Shown: positions 54,386 to 63,692 of the stretch, piece by piece
Layout of the letters: each line of letters starts with the position of its first letter
How positions within the stretch are numbered: position 1 is the first letter of the stretch
Origin: Collimonas sp. PA-H2
GTDB taxonomy: Bacteria > Pseudomonadota > Gammaproteobacteria > Burkholderiales > Burkholderiaceae_D
Length of the DNA stretch: 64,000 bases
Direction: 5' to 3'
NCBI RefSeq assembly: GCF_002564105.1
Contig: NZ_PDBX01000001.1
Location: 1,860,001 to 1,924,000, forward strand
The notes under the pieces: generated by a model
Database searches by the model: none
Told to the model about the DNA's origin: nothing
The model's input: only the letters and a program-made list of their open reading frames with translations
Program-made: the position numbers and the translations under genes

Positions 54386-56005
54386 TCAGGCAGCTTGCGC
54401 GGTGGATAGGTCTGCCGCGGCAGCGCCGTTGTCATCGCCGTTGTTCATATAGCCGCTGAAGGCCGACGCCAGGATCGTTTCCTGGCTCCAGGCGCCGCGC
54501 TCGAAGGTATCGACCAGCTTGCCGGCGCTCATCACGGCGATGCGGTCGCAGATCAGCATCAGTTCGCGCAGGTCGCTGGAAACGATCAGCAAGCCTTTGC
54601 CCTGCCGCGACAATTCCGCCAGCAGTTTGTAGATGTCGAACTTGGCGCCGATATCAATGCCGCGGGTAGGCTCGTCGAACAGCATGATCGGACAATCGCG
54701 GTACAGCCAGCGCGCAATCACTACCTTCTGCTGATTGCCGCCGGACAGCTCGCCGGTCGCCTGGTTGCCGTCGCGCGAACGAATCCGCAGGCGCTTGATA
54801 TAGTCGTCGGCAACCGCGCTTTCGGCCGGTTTGTCGAGCACCCCGAAGCGGCTCACGGACGCCAGTTTCGACAGCGTAGTATTCAAGCCTATCGATTGCG
54901 GCAGCAGCAAACCCTGGCTCTTGCGGTCTTCGGTGATCATGGCGATGCCGGCCGCGACCGCGTCTTTCGGCGACGAAATCCTGGCAGCCTCGGCTTGGTC
55001 GCCGATGAATACCTGGCCATGATCGGCGCGGTCGGCGCCGAAAATCAGGCGCAGCAATTCGGTGCGGCCGGAGCCGATCAAGCCGGCGACGCCCAGGATT
55101 TCACCGGCACGCAGGTCGAAGGAAGTCGGCGCCACTACGCTGCCGCGGCCCAGATCGCGCACGCGCAGCAAAGGCCCGCCTATAGTGCGATGGCCGAGAT
55201 CGAGCTCGGCTTCGGCGGTGCGGCCGACCATCAGCTGCACCAGCGCGTCGGTGCTGTAGCCGGCGATCGGATCGTCGCATACCAGCTGACCGTCGCGCAG
55301 CACGGCGATGCGATCGGCGACCCGCTTCAATTCTTCCAGCCGGTGCGAAATATAGATGATCGCCACGCCTTCCGACTGCAAGCGCGCGATCTGCTTGAAC
55401 AGCAGTTCGACTTCGCGGCTGGTCAGCATCGCGGTCGGTTCGTCCAGCACCAGCAAACGGCAGCTGCCGATCAGGTTGCGCGCGATCTCAACCATCTGCT
55501 GATGGCCTACGCCCAGCTCGCCGACCGGCGTCCAGGGATCGAGATCGGTCAGGCCGACCGCCGCCATCTGCAGGCGGGTAGCCTCTGCCAGCCTGGCCTT
55601 GTCGATCCAGCCGAAGCGATGCGGCAACTGGTTCAGGAACAGGTTTTCGGCGATGCTGAGGGTGGGAATCAGATTCAATTCCTGCATCACCATGCGGATG
55701 CCGAGCTGCTCGGCTTCCTTGCGCGACGCCGGCTGATAGTTCTTGCCGTCCAGCAGCATGCTGCCGGTGGTGGCTTGCACCAGGCCACAGACGATTTTCG
55801 AGAGTGTGCTTTTACCGGCGCCGTTCTCGCCGGTCAGGGCCAGGATCTGGCCGGGGCTGATGCTGATCGAGACGTCGCTCAATACCGGTTCGACATAAGT
55901 CTTGCCGATGCCGGTCAAGTGCAACAGAACAGGAATTGCGGGTGCTGCAGAAGTTGAAGAAGTTGCGGTGGGCACTTGGCGCGCCGCGATGAATTCGTTG
56001 GACAT
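54386..56005 (-). CDS. rbsA: Ribose ABC transporter dual ATPase
   Basis: RbsA holds two ABC domains in tandem (539 residues). The first has Walker A GENGAGKST and Walker B LLVLDEPTAML; the second has a weaker first motif GLIGSGRTE and signature LSGGNQQKVVIARWL with Walker B IMLFDEPTRGID, the asymmetry typical of sugar ABC ATPases. GGAGG precedes ATG 56005, which settles the start; an in-frame reading to 56059 lacks one. Confidence 0.95.
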   Translation of the reverse strand: MSNEFIAARQVPTATSSTSAAPAIPVLLHLTGIGKTYVEPVLSDVSISISPGQILALTGENGAGKSTLSKIVCGLVQATTGSMLLDGKNYQPASRKEAEQLGIRMVMQELNLIPTLSIAENLFLNQLPHRFGWIDKARLAEATRLQMAAVGLTDLDPWTPVGELGVGHQQMVEIARNLIGSCRLLVLDEPTAMLTSREVELLFKQIARLQSEGVAIIYISHRLEELKRVADRIAVLRDGQLVCDDPIAGYSTDALVQLMVGRTAEAELDLGHRTIGGPLLRVRDLGRGSVVAPTSFDLRAGEILGVAGLIGSGRTELLRLIFGADRADHGQVFIGDQAEAARISSPKDAVAAGIAMITEDRKSQGLLLPQSIGLNTTLSKLASVSRFGVLDKPAESAVADDYIKRLRIRSRDGNQATGELSGGNQQKVVIARWLYRDCPIMLFDEPTRGIDIGAKFDIYKLLAELSRQGKGLLIVSSDLRELMLICDRIAVMSAGKLVDTFERGAWSQETILASAFSGYMNNGDDNGAAAADLSTAQAA

Positions 56006-56047
56006 GCTGTCCTCCACCAATGGCATAGCTGTTGCGGACAAGGCATG

Positions 56048-56070
56048 CCGCCGCGCCACAGGCGCGGCGG
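56048..56070 (-). repeat. GC-rich hairpin between rbsB and rbsA
   Basis: A perfect 10-bp stem CCGCCGCGCC/GGCGCGGCGG with an ACA loop lies in the 110-bp gap between rbsB and rbsA. There is no T run, so it is unlikely to terminate. Such hairpins often protect binding-protein mRNA and raise its level over the permease genes. Confidence 0.7.
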
Positions 56071-56115
56071 TTACTCAACCGTGTACCGCAATGAGATTAC
56101 TTAGTTACGGCTCGA

Positions 56116-57072
56116 TTACTTGCTGTCTTTGGTCACCAGCGAGACTTTGGTTTCAACCGTGCCGCCCAAGGTGCTCTGGGCTTTCTTGTCGGTGATCGCC
56201 TTCAAGACGGTTTCGATCCCGAACACTGCCTGCTGCGAAGCAAACTGGTCGGCTGTGGCCAGCACGCGGCCGTCTTTCAGCATCGGCTTGATGGCGTTGA
56301 TGTTGTCGTAGCCGACCACCAGCACTTTACCGGTCTTGCCGGCGGCCTTGACTGCCGCAACTGCGCCGAGAGCCATGTTGTCATTGCCAGCCAGCAGCGC
56401 CTTGACGTCAGGATGCGCGTTCAGGATCGCTGCGGCAACCTTGTTGCCCGGATCCATTTCCCATTGACCGGATTGCACTGCAACCACGTTGGCGCCGACA
56501 GTCTTCATGGCGTCCTGGAAGCCCAGGGTGCGCTGCTGCGCATTGAAAGTAGTCGAAACGCCTTCGATGATGGCGACCTTGTCGCCGGACTTGATCTGCT
56601 TGGCCAGGAAGTCGCCGACCAGCTTGGCGCCCAGGCGGTTATCCGGACCGACGAACGGCACGGAGATGCCTTTTTCCTTGAGCGCGGCGTCATCCAGCTT
56701 GTTGTCGATGTTCACCACGATGATGCCGGCGTCGATCGCCTTCTTGATGACTGGCACCAGCGCCTTGGAGTCGGCCGGAGCGATCACCAGGCCGTTGACC
56801 TTGGAAACGATCATCTGTTCGACGATCTTGATCTGGTTCGAGGTATCGGTTTCGTCCTTGATGCCGTTGGCGATCAGGTCGTATTGCGCGGCATGCGCCT
56901 TCTGGTGTTCCTTGGCGCCGTTTTCCATGGTGAGGAAAAATTCATTGGCCAGCGACTTCATCACCAGCGCAACCTTCGGCTTGGCGGCAGTCTGCGCCAT
57001 CGCGGGCAAGGAAGGCAGGGCGCAAACGAGAATGGTGGCGGCAATCAGCTTGAGGCGGATACGGGTATTCAT
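56116..57072 (-). CDS. rbsB: Ribose ABC transporter substrate-binding protein
   Basis: This periplasmic protein binds ribose and hands it to RbsAC. The 318-residue product has a signal peptide (to about residue 26, ending AMA-QTAA) and the RbsB-type body with VALVMKSLANEFFLTMENGAKEHQ and GNDNMALGAVAAVKAAGK. AGGAG precedes ATG 57072. It is the first gene of the operon, with an 18-bp palindrome about 90 bp upstream. Confidence 0.94.
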   Translation of the reverse strand: MNTRIRLKLIAATILVCALPSLPAMAQTAAKPKVALVMKSLANEFFLTMENGAKEHQKAHAAQYDLIANGIKDETDTSNQIKIVEQMIVSKVNGLVIAPADSKALVPVIKKAIDAGIIVVNIDNKLDDAALKEKGISVPFVGPDNRLGAKLVGDFLAKQIKSGDKVAIIEGVSTTFNAQQRTLGFQDAMKTVGANVVAVQSGQWEMDPGNKVAAAILNAHPDVKALLAGNDNMALGAVAAVKAAGKTGKVLVVGYDNINAIKPMLKDGRVLATADQFASQQAVFGIETVLKAITDKKAQSTLGGTVETKVSLVTKDSK

Positions 57073-57162
57073 CAAAAGTCTCCTGAAGTCGTTATTAAAT
57101 TTTTTACCAATTAGTCATGTCATACGGCATATCCGTTCGGATCGGCATGCCATCGTCAGATG

Positions 57163-57180
57163 CGCGCAAACGTTTGCGCG
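57163..57180. promoter_or_regulatory. 18-bp perfect palindrome: probable RbsR operator
   Basis: CGCGCAAACGTTTGCGCG is fully palindromic and has the CGCAAACGTTTGCG core recognised by LacI-family regulators of the PurR/RbsR type. It lies 91 bp before the rbsB ATG and is the best candidate target for RbsR of this operon. Confidence 0.75.
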
Positions 57181-57366
57181 TTTTGATGATAGCACCAGAA
57201 TCCGCAAAAAAAAAGGTCAAAAAATTAGCTTCGCGCGCTTCTTGTTTGACTATCAAGAGAATGATTCAAAGGCTAAATTGCAAAAAAGTTAACTGAACGC
57301 CGTCTCAGGATGTGCCGCTCGACAGCATTGTCCTCAGCGCCTTTGCACGACACGCACCGAGTTTGA

Positions 57367-58545
57367 TCAGGCAGAGAGAAAGCGCTGCAGGCGTTGCGCG
57401 CCATCGTCGAGGCGTTCCAGCGAACTGGCGAAACACCAGCGCACGTAACCCTCGCCTTCGGCGCCAAAGGCATTGCCCGGCGCCAGCCCGAGGCCGGCAT
57501 CGCGCACCAGCTGCTTGCACAGCGCCAGACTGTCGCTGACGCCGTCGACGCGGAAGAATAGATACATCGCACCCTTTGGCCGCGGCGCGGTAATGCCCGG
57601 CAAGGCATTCAGGCGTTCATAGAGGAAGTCGCGCGCCTGCCGGTAGCGCGCCACGGTGTGGCCGATGATTTCATCGCCGCGCTCGATGGCGACGATGCCC
57701 GCGCGCTGCACAAAGCCGGGCGCGCAAGAGGTGTTGTACTCGATCAGCTTGCCGAGATCCGGCATCAGCGCCGGCGGCGCCACCAGCCAGCCGAGCCGCC
57801 AGCCGGTCATCAGCCAGGACTTGGAAAAGCTGTTGGAGGAAATCACGCGATCGTCGGCGTCGGCGATATCCAGGAAGGAAGGCGCGCAGGGATGCGCTTC
57901 GGGCTGTTCGCTGTATACCAGCCGCTCGTACACATCGTCGGCCACGATCCAGATGCCATGCCGGCGGCAATGCGCCAGCACGGCTTCCTGCTGCTCACGC
58001 GGCATCACCCAACCGGTCGGGTTGTTGGGCGAATTCAGCAGTACGGCGCGCGTGCCAGGCGTCAGCGCGTCCAGCAGTTGTTGCAGGTCGAGTTCCCAGG
58101 TCTGGCCGAACTGCAGGGCCACCCGCACCACTTCGGCGCCGAGGATTTTCGGGATTTCGCTGACGTTGGGCCACAGCGGCGTTACCGCCACCACGCGGTC
58201 GCCGGGACTGATGATCAGCTGCGCCAGCACCATCAAGGCGGAAACACCGGAAGACGTGACCGCGATCCGGCTGGCGTCTATCGGCTGGTGCAGTTTGGAG
58301 AGGTACTTGGCGATCGCTTCGCGCAAAGGCGGGATGCCGTAGTTATGGGTATAGAAGGTATCGCCGTCGTCCAGCGCCGCCTTGGCGGCATCGCGGATGA
58401 AGCCAGGCGTCACCTGGTCCGGCTCGCCGAACCAGAACGGCAGCACGTCGTCGCGGCCGATGCCGACATTGGCAACTTCGCGGATGCGCGAAGCGCCCAT
58501 TTCACGCACCAGGGCACGGGCGACAGCAGGATGATCCAGAGACAT
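57367..58545 (-). CDS. PLP-dependent aminotransferase (class I/II)
   Basis: The 392-residue product is a fold-type I aminotransferase: the PLP lysine sits in SNSFSKSWLMTGWRLGW, the Asn and Tyr contacts in LNSPNNPTGWVM and DDVYERLVYS, and the C-terminal Arg in VRWCFASSLERL. It resembles the aspartate and alanine-type group; the substrate is not determined. It lies downstream of nothing in its unit and upstream of a 294-bp gap before rbsB. Confidence 0.9.
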   Translation of the reverse strand: MSLDHPAVARALVREMGASRIREVANVGIGRDDVLPFWFGEPDQVTPGFIRDAAKAALDDGDTFYTHNYGIPPLREAIAKYLSKLHQPIDASRIAVTSSGVSALMVLAQLIISPGDRVVAVTPLWPNVSEIPKILGAEVVRVALQFGQTWELDLQQLLDALTPGTRAVLLNSPNNPTGWVMPREQQEAVLAHCRRHGIWIVADDVYERLVYSEQPEAHPCAPSFLDIADADDRVISSNSFSKSWLMTGWRLGWLVAPPALMPDLGKLIEYNTSCAPGFVQRAGIVAIERGDEIIGHTVARYRQARDFLYERLNALPGITAPRPKGAMYLFFRVDGVSDSLALCKQLVRDAGLGLAPGNAFGAEGEGYVRWCFASSLERLDDGAQRLQRFLSA

Positions 58546-58704
58546 GACGATATCCGGTTAACGAAGGCGAACGCCAAGTGTAGCCGAAAGCCCGACAGGC
58601 AGTGGCACGGCGCAATCGCCGGGACACTCCAAAATCATGCTGATCGGAGCAATAAAAAGCCGCTCAGGGAGCTAATGCTGTTCAGTTAGGGCAGAACGAC
58701 ATGG

Positions 58705-58822
58705 CGTAGGGTGGGTGGGCACTCCGTGCCCACGCAGTATCATGGATATTCGTGTCCCTGACATTCGTGCCCCGACTACGCCCCCCGGCCCATCCGCGTG
58801 GGCACGGAGTGCCCACCCTACG
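58705..58822. repeat. 118-bp palindromic repeat, MITE-like
   Basis: The left arm (58705-58735) and right arm (58796-58822) are inverted copies, identical but for a 4-base insertion in the left arm. Each contains its own palindrome GTGGGCAC-TCC-GTGCCCAC. The GTAGGGTGGGCAC unit is a dispersed repeat sequence I recall from many bacterial genomes. About 60 bp of unrelated sequence separates the arms. It sits in the 359-bp gap between topB and the aminotransferase gene; I see no gene there. Confidence 0.8.
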
Positions 58823-58838
58823 AGTTCCGCAAATAAAA

Positions 58839-58866
58839 ATGCCGTTCAGTCTTAACTGAACGGCAT
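58839..58866 (-). terminator. Rho-independent terminator after topB
   Basis: A 12-bp stem ATGCCGTTCAGT/ACTGAACGGCAT with a 4-base loop is followed on the minus strand by TTTTATTT. It lies 39 bp past the topB stop codon. Confidence 0.85.
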
Positions 58867-58904
58867 TACGCTCAGGGAGCGGCTTTGCTGGTGCATCTCA
58901 GCGC

Positions 58905-61538
58905 TTAGGCTGCCTTGCGTTTAGCGACGACTCTTTTGGGAGCCGCCTTTTTAGCCGCAGGCTTCTTGGCTGCCGGCTTCTTCGCTACCGTCTTGACTTC
59001 AGCCGCGTCGTCTTCGCTTTCCACCGCTGCTGCCTTGGCCTTGCCTTTGGCCGGGGCCTTGGCTTTGCGTTCTTCAAACTCGAAGCTTACCTTGCCGTCC
59101 TTGCCCTTGACCAGGAAAGCCTTGAACGGACGGCGGGTGCGCTGAGAAATGAAACCTGGCAGCAGATCGGTCTTGCCATCGTTGAGCAGCTTGACCATTT
59201 GCTCCGGCAGGATTTCCTGCTGGAGAATAATGCGGCCGCTGCGGAAATCGCAAGCCTTCGGTTTGGCTACGGCTTTTTCGCAGACGTAGGCCAGCCCCAT
59301 TTCGTACACGCCGCTGGCGCATTTCGGGCACGGGCCGAGGGCAGTCTGGCCGGTGAAATCAACGCCTTCGCCATCTTCGCCTTCGCCGTCATTCTGGCCG
59401 AAATCGAATTCCAGCTTGAAGTTCTTGATTTCTTCGTCGCGGCTGATTTTCAGGATGGCGGCAAACGGCCGGCCCATCTTGGAACGGAAACCCTGCAGCG
59501 GACCAATGGTGCGGTTAGTCAGCAGTTCTTCCACTTCCGGAATTTCAAACTGGCGGCTGCCCGGCGTCTTGCTCATCGAGAATTCGCACTTGGTGCAGGC
59601 GAAGCGACGATAGTTTTCCTTGACCACGCTGCCGCAGTTCGGGCATGGCGCCAGCAAGGTGGCGTAGTCGCCAGGGATCGTATCGTTATCGTATTCCTTG
59701 GCGCGCTTGACGATGATCTGGGTCAGCTGCGCGATTTCGCGCATGAACTCTTCGCGGCTGATGGTGCCGCGTTCGATCTGCGACAGCTTGTGCTCCCATT
59801 CGCCGGTCAGTTCCGGCTCGGTCAGCTCGTCCACGCCGAGGCCGTGCAGCAAAGTCATCAGCTGGAACGCCTTGGCGGTCGGCATCATTTCCCGGCCTTC
59901 GCGCAGCAGATATTTCTCGTTCAGCAAACCTTCGATGATGGCAGCGCGCGTCGCCGGCGTGCCCAGGCCCTTGCCGGCCATCGCTTCGCGCAGGTCGCCG
60001 TCGTCCAGCAGCTTGCCGGCGCCTTCCATGGCCGACAGCAAGGTCGCTTCCGTGTAGCGCGCGGGCGGCTTGGTGACCAGGCCGTTGGCAGTGATTTTAT
60101 CGGTCTTGACCTTCTCGTCCTTGGCCACCGCCACCAGTGTACCGCTGTTCTCCGGATCCTTTTCATCCGCGGCTTCCTTGCCGTAGATCGCCAGCCAGCC
60201 CGGATTGGTCATGACCTTGCCTTCAGTCTTGAACTGATGGCCGGACACTTCGGTATAACGGGTGGTGACCTGGAATTCGGCGGCCGGGAAAAACACCGCC
60301 ATGAAGCGGCGCGTCACCAGGTCGTACAGTTTCTGTTCCGGTTCCGACAGATTCTTCGGCGCCTGCGTGGTCGGGATGATCGCAAAGTGATCGCTGATCT
60401 TGGTGTTGTCGAAGATGCGCTTGTTCGGCTTGACCCAGCCCTTGTTCAGGATCTGCGCGGCGAACTGCTGGTAGTTATTATTTTCGGAGACCGTTTCCAG
60501 TGCCTGCTTGACGGTGCTCAGGTAATCTTCCGGCAGGTGGCGCGAATCGGTACGCGGATAAGTCAGCACCTTGTGTTTTTCGTACAGCGCTTGCGCCAGG
60601 CCGAGCGTGTTCTTGGCCGAAAAGCCGAAGCGCGAGTTGGCTTCGCGCTGCAGGCTGGTCAGGTCGAACAGCGCCGGCGCCATCGAGGTGGTCGGCTTCG
60701 ATTCTTCCTTGACGTTGCCCAGCTTGCCGCGGCAGGCAGCGACGATGGATTCGGCGGCAGCCTTGCTCCACAGGCGTTCGGCGCGCTTTTCCGGATCGGT
60801 TTCATCCTTCTTGTGGGCGGTGTCGAGCCAGCGGCCTTCGTAGATACCCGCGGCGCAAACAAAGTCGGCGCGCACTTCCCAGAAATCGCGCGGCACGAAC
60901 TTCTTGATCTTCTCTTCGCGCTCGACCACGATCGACAGCGTCGGCGTCTGCACCCGGCCGACAGTGGTCAAATAGAAACCGCCTTCTTTCGAATTGAAGG
61001 CGGTCATTGCACGCGTGCCGTTGATGCCGATCAGCCAGTCCGCTTCGCTGCGACAGCGGGCAGCGTCGGCCAGCGGCAGCATATCCTTGTCTTCGCGCAG
61101 GTGGGTGAAGCCGTCGCGGATCGCGCCCGGCGTCATCGATTGCAGCCACAGGCGCTTGACCGGCTGCTTGGCTTTCGTATATTGCGCGATCAGGCGGAAA
61201 ATCAGCTCGCCTTCACGCCCGGCGTCACAGGCGTTGATCAGGGCGGTGACATCCTTGCGCTTGATCAGCTTGTTGAGCACCTTCAGGCGCGACTCGGTCT
61301 TCGCGATCGGATTGAGCGCAAAGTGCGGCGGAATCATCGGCAGATGGGTGAAGGTCCACTTGCCGCGCTTGACGTCGTATTCTTCAGGAACCGCGATTTC
61401 CAGCAAGTGGCCGACGGCCGATGACAGGACGTATTCGTCGGATTCAAAGTACTCATCGTGCTTGGTGAAGCCGCCGAGCGTCTTCGCGATATCGTTCGCG
61501 ACAGAAGGTTTCTCGGCAATGATGAGGGTCTTGCTCAT
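58905..61538 (-). CDS. topB: DNA topoisomerase III
   Basis: TopB is a type IA topoisomerase that resolves single-strand junctions and precatenanes. The 877-residue product begins with the TOPRIM domain (IIAEKPSVANDIAKTLG, ACDAGREGELIFRLIA), followed by VGRVQTPTLS and the catalytic Tyr in LTYPRTDSRHLP. The C-terminus has two cysteine-rich clusters (CPNCGSVVKENYRRFACTKC and CPKCASGVYEM) and a Lys/Ala tail resembling a histone-like extension (KKPAAKKPAAKKAAPK). The dprA-smg-topB order is standard in Burkholderiales. Confidence 0.96.
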   Translation of the reverse strand: MSKTLIIAEKPSVANDIAKTLGGFTKHDEYFESDEYVLSSAVGHLLEIAVPEEYDVKRGKWTFTHLPMIPPHFALNPIAKTESRLKVLNKLIKRKDVTALINACDAGREGELIFRLIAQYTKAKQPVKRLWLQSMTPGAIRDGFTHLREDKDMLPLADAARCRSEADWLIGINGTRAMTAFNSKEGGFYLTTVGRVQTPTLSIVVEREEKIKKFVPRDFWEVRADFVCAAGIYEGRWLDTAHKKDETDPEKRAERLWSKAAAESIVAACRGKLGNVKEESKPTTSMAPALFDLTSLQREANSRFGFSAKNTLGLAQALYEKHKVLTYPRTDSRHLPEDYLSTVKQALETVSENNNYQQFAAQILNKGWVKPNKRIFDNTKISDHFAIIPTTQAPKNLSEPEQKLYDLVTRRFMAVFFPAAEFQVTTRYTEVSGHQFKTEGKVMTNPGWLAIYGKEAADEKDPENSGTLVAVAKDEKVKTDKITANGLVTKPPARYTEATLLSAMEGAGKLLDDGDLREAMAGKGLGTPATRAAIIEGLLNEKYLLREGREMMPTAKAFQLMTLLHGLGVDELTEPELTGEWEHKLSQIERGTISREEFMREIAQLTQIIVKRAKEYDNDTIPGDYATLLAPCPNCGSVVKENYRRFACTKCEFSMSKTPGSRQFEIPEVEELLTNRTIGPLQGFRSKMGRPFAAILKISRDEEIKNFKLEFDFGQNDGEGEDGEGVDFTGQTALGPCPKCASGVYEMGLAYVCEKAVAKPKACDFRSGRIILQQEILPEQMVKLLNDGKTDLLPGFISQRTRRPFKAFLVKGKDGKVSFEFEERKAKAPAKGKAKAAAVESEDDAAEVKTVAKKPAAKKPAAKKAAPKRVVAKRKAA

Positions 61539-61821
61539 AGTGTTGTCTCGAAAGTAGCGCGCTATATTTCAGCGCATTTTTTTGCTTATGCACGCCATGG
61601 CTTGTTTTTTAGCCATCGCGGCAATTCGGAATTTTGGTTGCCAGAGAGAAATTCTCTCATAATACACCAGACGATTTCGCTGCCGACTCCACGGCTAACA
61701 TCAAACACGCACGGTGGCGGGCAAATATTGCGGCCAATGATAAGCGGGTTGCTGGAAAAGCTGCAAGCGCGGCCGCATGTGCGCGGGTCTGCCGTCATAG
61801 GACAGATGGCGCTGAGCGCGG

Positions 61822-62301
61822 CTAATGCAAGAGGCGCGGTTCGGGATCGTCGTCTTCGTCAAGAAACAACTCGTCGAACATCAAGCCGTCCGGCTCCTTG
61901 CCCTGACTCCATAGCACCATCAGCACGATCACCTTGAGTTTGTCGAGCGGGACTGGGGTCTCGCTGACGGTCAATGCGCGCTCGATCACGATCTCGCGCT
62001 GCACCGGATTGAGCATCTTGGCCGACTCCAGGAACTGGATGAAGCCGATCGCGGCTATGCCCAGCACGTCGATTTCCTGCTGAGCGTAAATGCGGATGCC
62101 AAATGAAAAAGAGGTTTGCTGCGGATACTTATCGGCGAATTCGTGGTTGGCTTCCGCCAGATCCGTCAGCCAGCCTAGGGCTTTGGCGATTTCGTCTTCT
62201 TCAAAGCCGATCGCCGACAGCTTCTTGACCAAGGCCTCCGGTTCAGGGCAGGCATCGGGCCGATAATAAGTTTCATACAGGTAAACAAGGACTTCAAACA
62301 T
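61822..62301 (-). CDS. smg: Smg protein (DUF494)
   Basis: The 159-residue product ([50 protein letters not shown]) is the Smg/DUF494 family that lies beside dprA in many proteobacteria. The function is unknown; a link to DNA processing is inferred only from conserved position. It starts 172 bp after dprA on the same strand. Confidence 0.93.
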   Translation of the reverse strand: MFEVLVYLYETYYRPDACPEPEALVKKLSAIGFEEDEIAKALGWLTDLAEANHEFADKYPQQTSFSFGIRIYAQQEIDVLGIAAIGFIQFLESAKMLNPVQREIVIERALTVSETPVPLDKLKVIVLMVLWSQGKEPDGLMFDELFLDEDDDPEPRLLH

Positions 62302-62473
62302 GGTTCTACTGTATCGCTAAGGTAAGGGTATGACAAGTAAAGTGCAACGTAACAGTGAAATGCCTTACAGCAATGTTGCAGCTTCGAGCGTCAGTATACG
62401 TATATCAGTATCGCAGGATTTGCGCAAAGCTGCGCGAAATCGCGAATTAGTCTTTAAATACGGTGCAGCAATA

Positions 62474-63586
62474 TCAGTCGAGGCGGCGATAAAGGCCGCC
62501 GGGCAGAACTTCGATCAGGCCGGCCAGCTCCAGTTCAAGCAAGCGGCCGTTCAAGCTGGCCGCATCGCTATCGCAGCGCGCCGCCAGCACATCGAAACTG
62601 ACCGGATCATAGCCGAGTTGCCGCAGCAACTCGTCGTCAGTTGAGACAACAGTATCCTCGATGGCAACCAGCGCCTCGCCAGCGGCAACGCTGGCCGGCA
62701 CTTTCACCGGACTGTGGAAACTGCGCAACTCTTCCAGGATATCTTGCGCCGATTCCACCAGCTTGGCGCCCTGCTTGATCAACTGATGGCAACCTTTCGA
62801 CAGCGGCGAATGGATGGAGCCGGGAATGGCAAACACATCCCTCCCCTGCTCGCCGGCCATCCGCGCAGTGATCAGCGAACCCGATTGAGCCGCCGCCTCC
62901 ACCACCAGCACGCCACGCGCCAGACCCGAGACGATGCGGTTGCGGCGCGGGAAATTTGCCGCGATGCCAGGCATGCCCAGAGGGTACTCGCTGACAATGC
63001 AGCCCGCTTCGGCGATCTGATGCGCCAGCCCGCGATTGCGCGCCGGATAAACGATGTCGGCGCCGGTGCCGATCACGGCAATGGTGCTGCCGGCCTCCGC
63101 ATTGCCCGCAGCGCCACGCAATGCGCCCTGGTGGGCAGCAGCATCCACGCCCAAGGCCAGGCCGGAGATGATAGTCAGGCCGCGCTGGCTGAGGATTTCG
63201 GCAAAACGGTCAGCGTTGGCGATGCCCTGCACCGTCGCATTGCGGCTGCCGACCACCGCCAGCGCCGGCCGCGCCAGCAATTCGGCCCGCCCCTTCACAT
63301 ACAGCATCAGAGGCGGATCGGCAATGTCCAGCAAGGCTTGCGGGTAGCCTGCATCCGCCAGGGTAAACAACTGATTGGCGGGTTGCTGCAGCCACTCCAG
63401 GGTGCGCTCGATCAGCGCCAGGGTGGCGTCCGACGGCGCCGCCAGCAAGGCATAGGCGATACGCTCGGGCACGATCTTGTGCAGGGCAGAGAAAGAAGTG
63501 GAAAAGATGTTGGCCGGCAGGCCGAAAGCCGCCAGCAGGCGGCGCGCAGTTTCGGCGCCGACTCCGGCAGTCTGCTCGAGACGCAA
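62474..63586 (-). CDS. dprA: DNA-processing protein DprA
   Basis: DprA loads RecA onto incoming single-stranded DNA in transformation. The product (370 residues or longer) has a helix-hairpin-helix start (LEQTAGVGAETARRLLAAFGLP), the Rossmann DNA-binding core VVGSRNATVQGIANADRFAEIL with ISGLALGVDAAAHQGAL, and a C-terminal winged-helix domain (DELLRQLGYDPVSFDVLAARCDSD). TTG 63586 is the only canonical start in frame, but 16 more residues upstream (ending DELAAWLRLEQT) look conserved, so initiation at a CTG at 63634 is possible. Confidence 0.93.
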   Translation of the reverse strand: MRLEQTAGVGAETARRLLAAFGLPANIFSTSFSALHKIVPERIAYALLAAPSDATLALIERTLEWLQQPANQLFTLADAGYPQALLDIADPPLMLYVKGRAELLARPALAVVGSRNATVQGIANADRFAEILSQRGLTIISGLALGVDAAAHQGALRGAAGNAEAGSTIAVIGTGADIVYPARNRGLAHQIAEAGCIVSEYPLGMPGIAANFPRRNRIVSGLARGVLVVEAAAQSGSLITARMAGEQGRDVFAIPGSIHSPLSKGCHQLIKQGAKLVESAQDILEELRSFHSPVKVPASVAAGEALVAIEDTVVSTDDELLRQLGYDPVSFDVLAARCDSDAASLNGRLLELELAGLIEVLPGGLYRRLD

Positions 63587-63692
63587 CCAGGCTGCCAGCT
63601 CATCGGCATCGGTTGCGCCCCGATGGCGGCTCAGACCAGCACCACCACCATCGTCTTGAAAATTATCTTTGTTAACAGCAAGGACCTTTACA

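Noticed and set aside
59199..61424. 741-codon open frame antisense to topB
   Set aside because: Shadow frame of topB; no domain or ribosome site.
61539..61821. Possible small gene between smg and topB (61586-61798 minus, 70 codons)
   Set aside because: The translation is rich in Cys, Pro, Arg and Trp with no family resemblance, and no ribosome site is visible; no convincing gene is seen.
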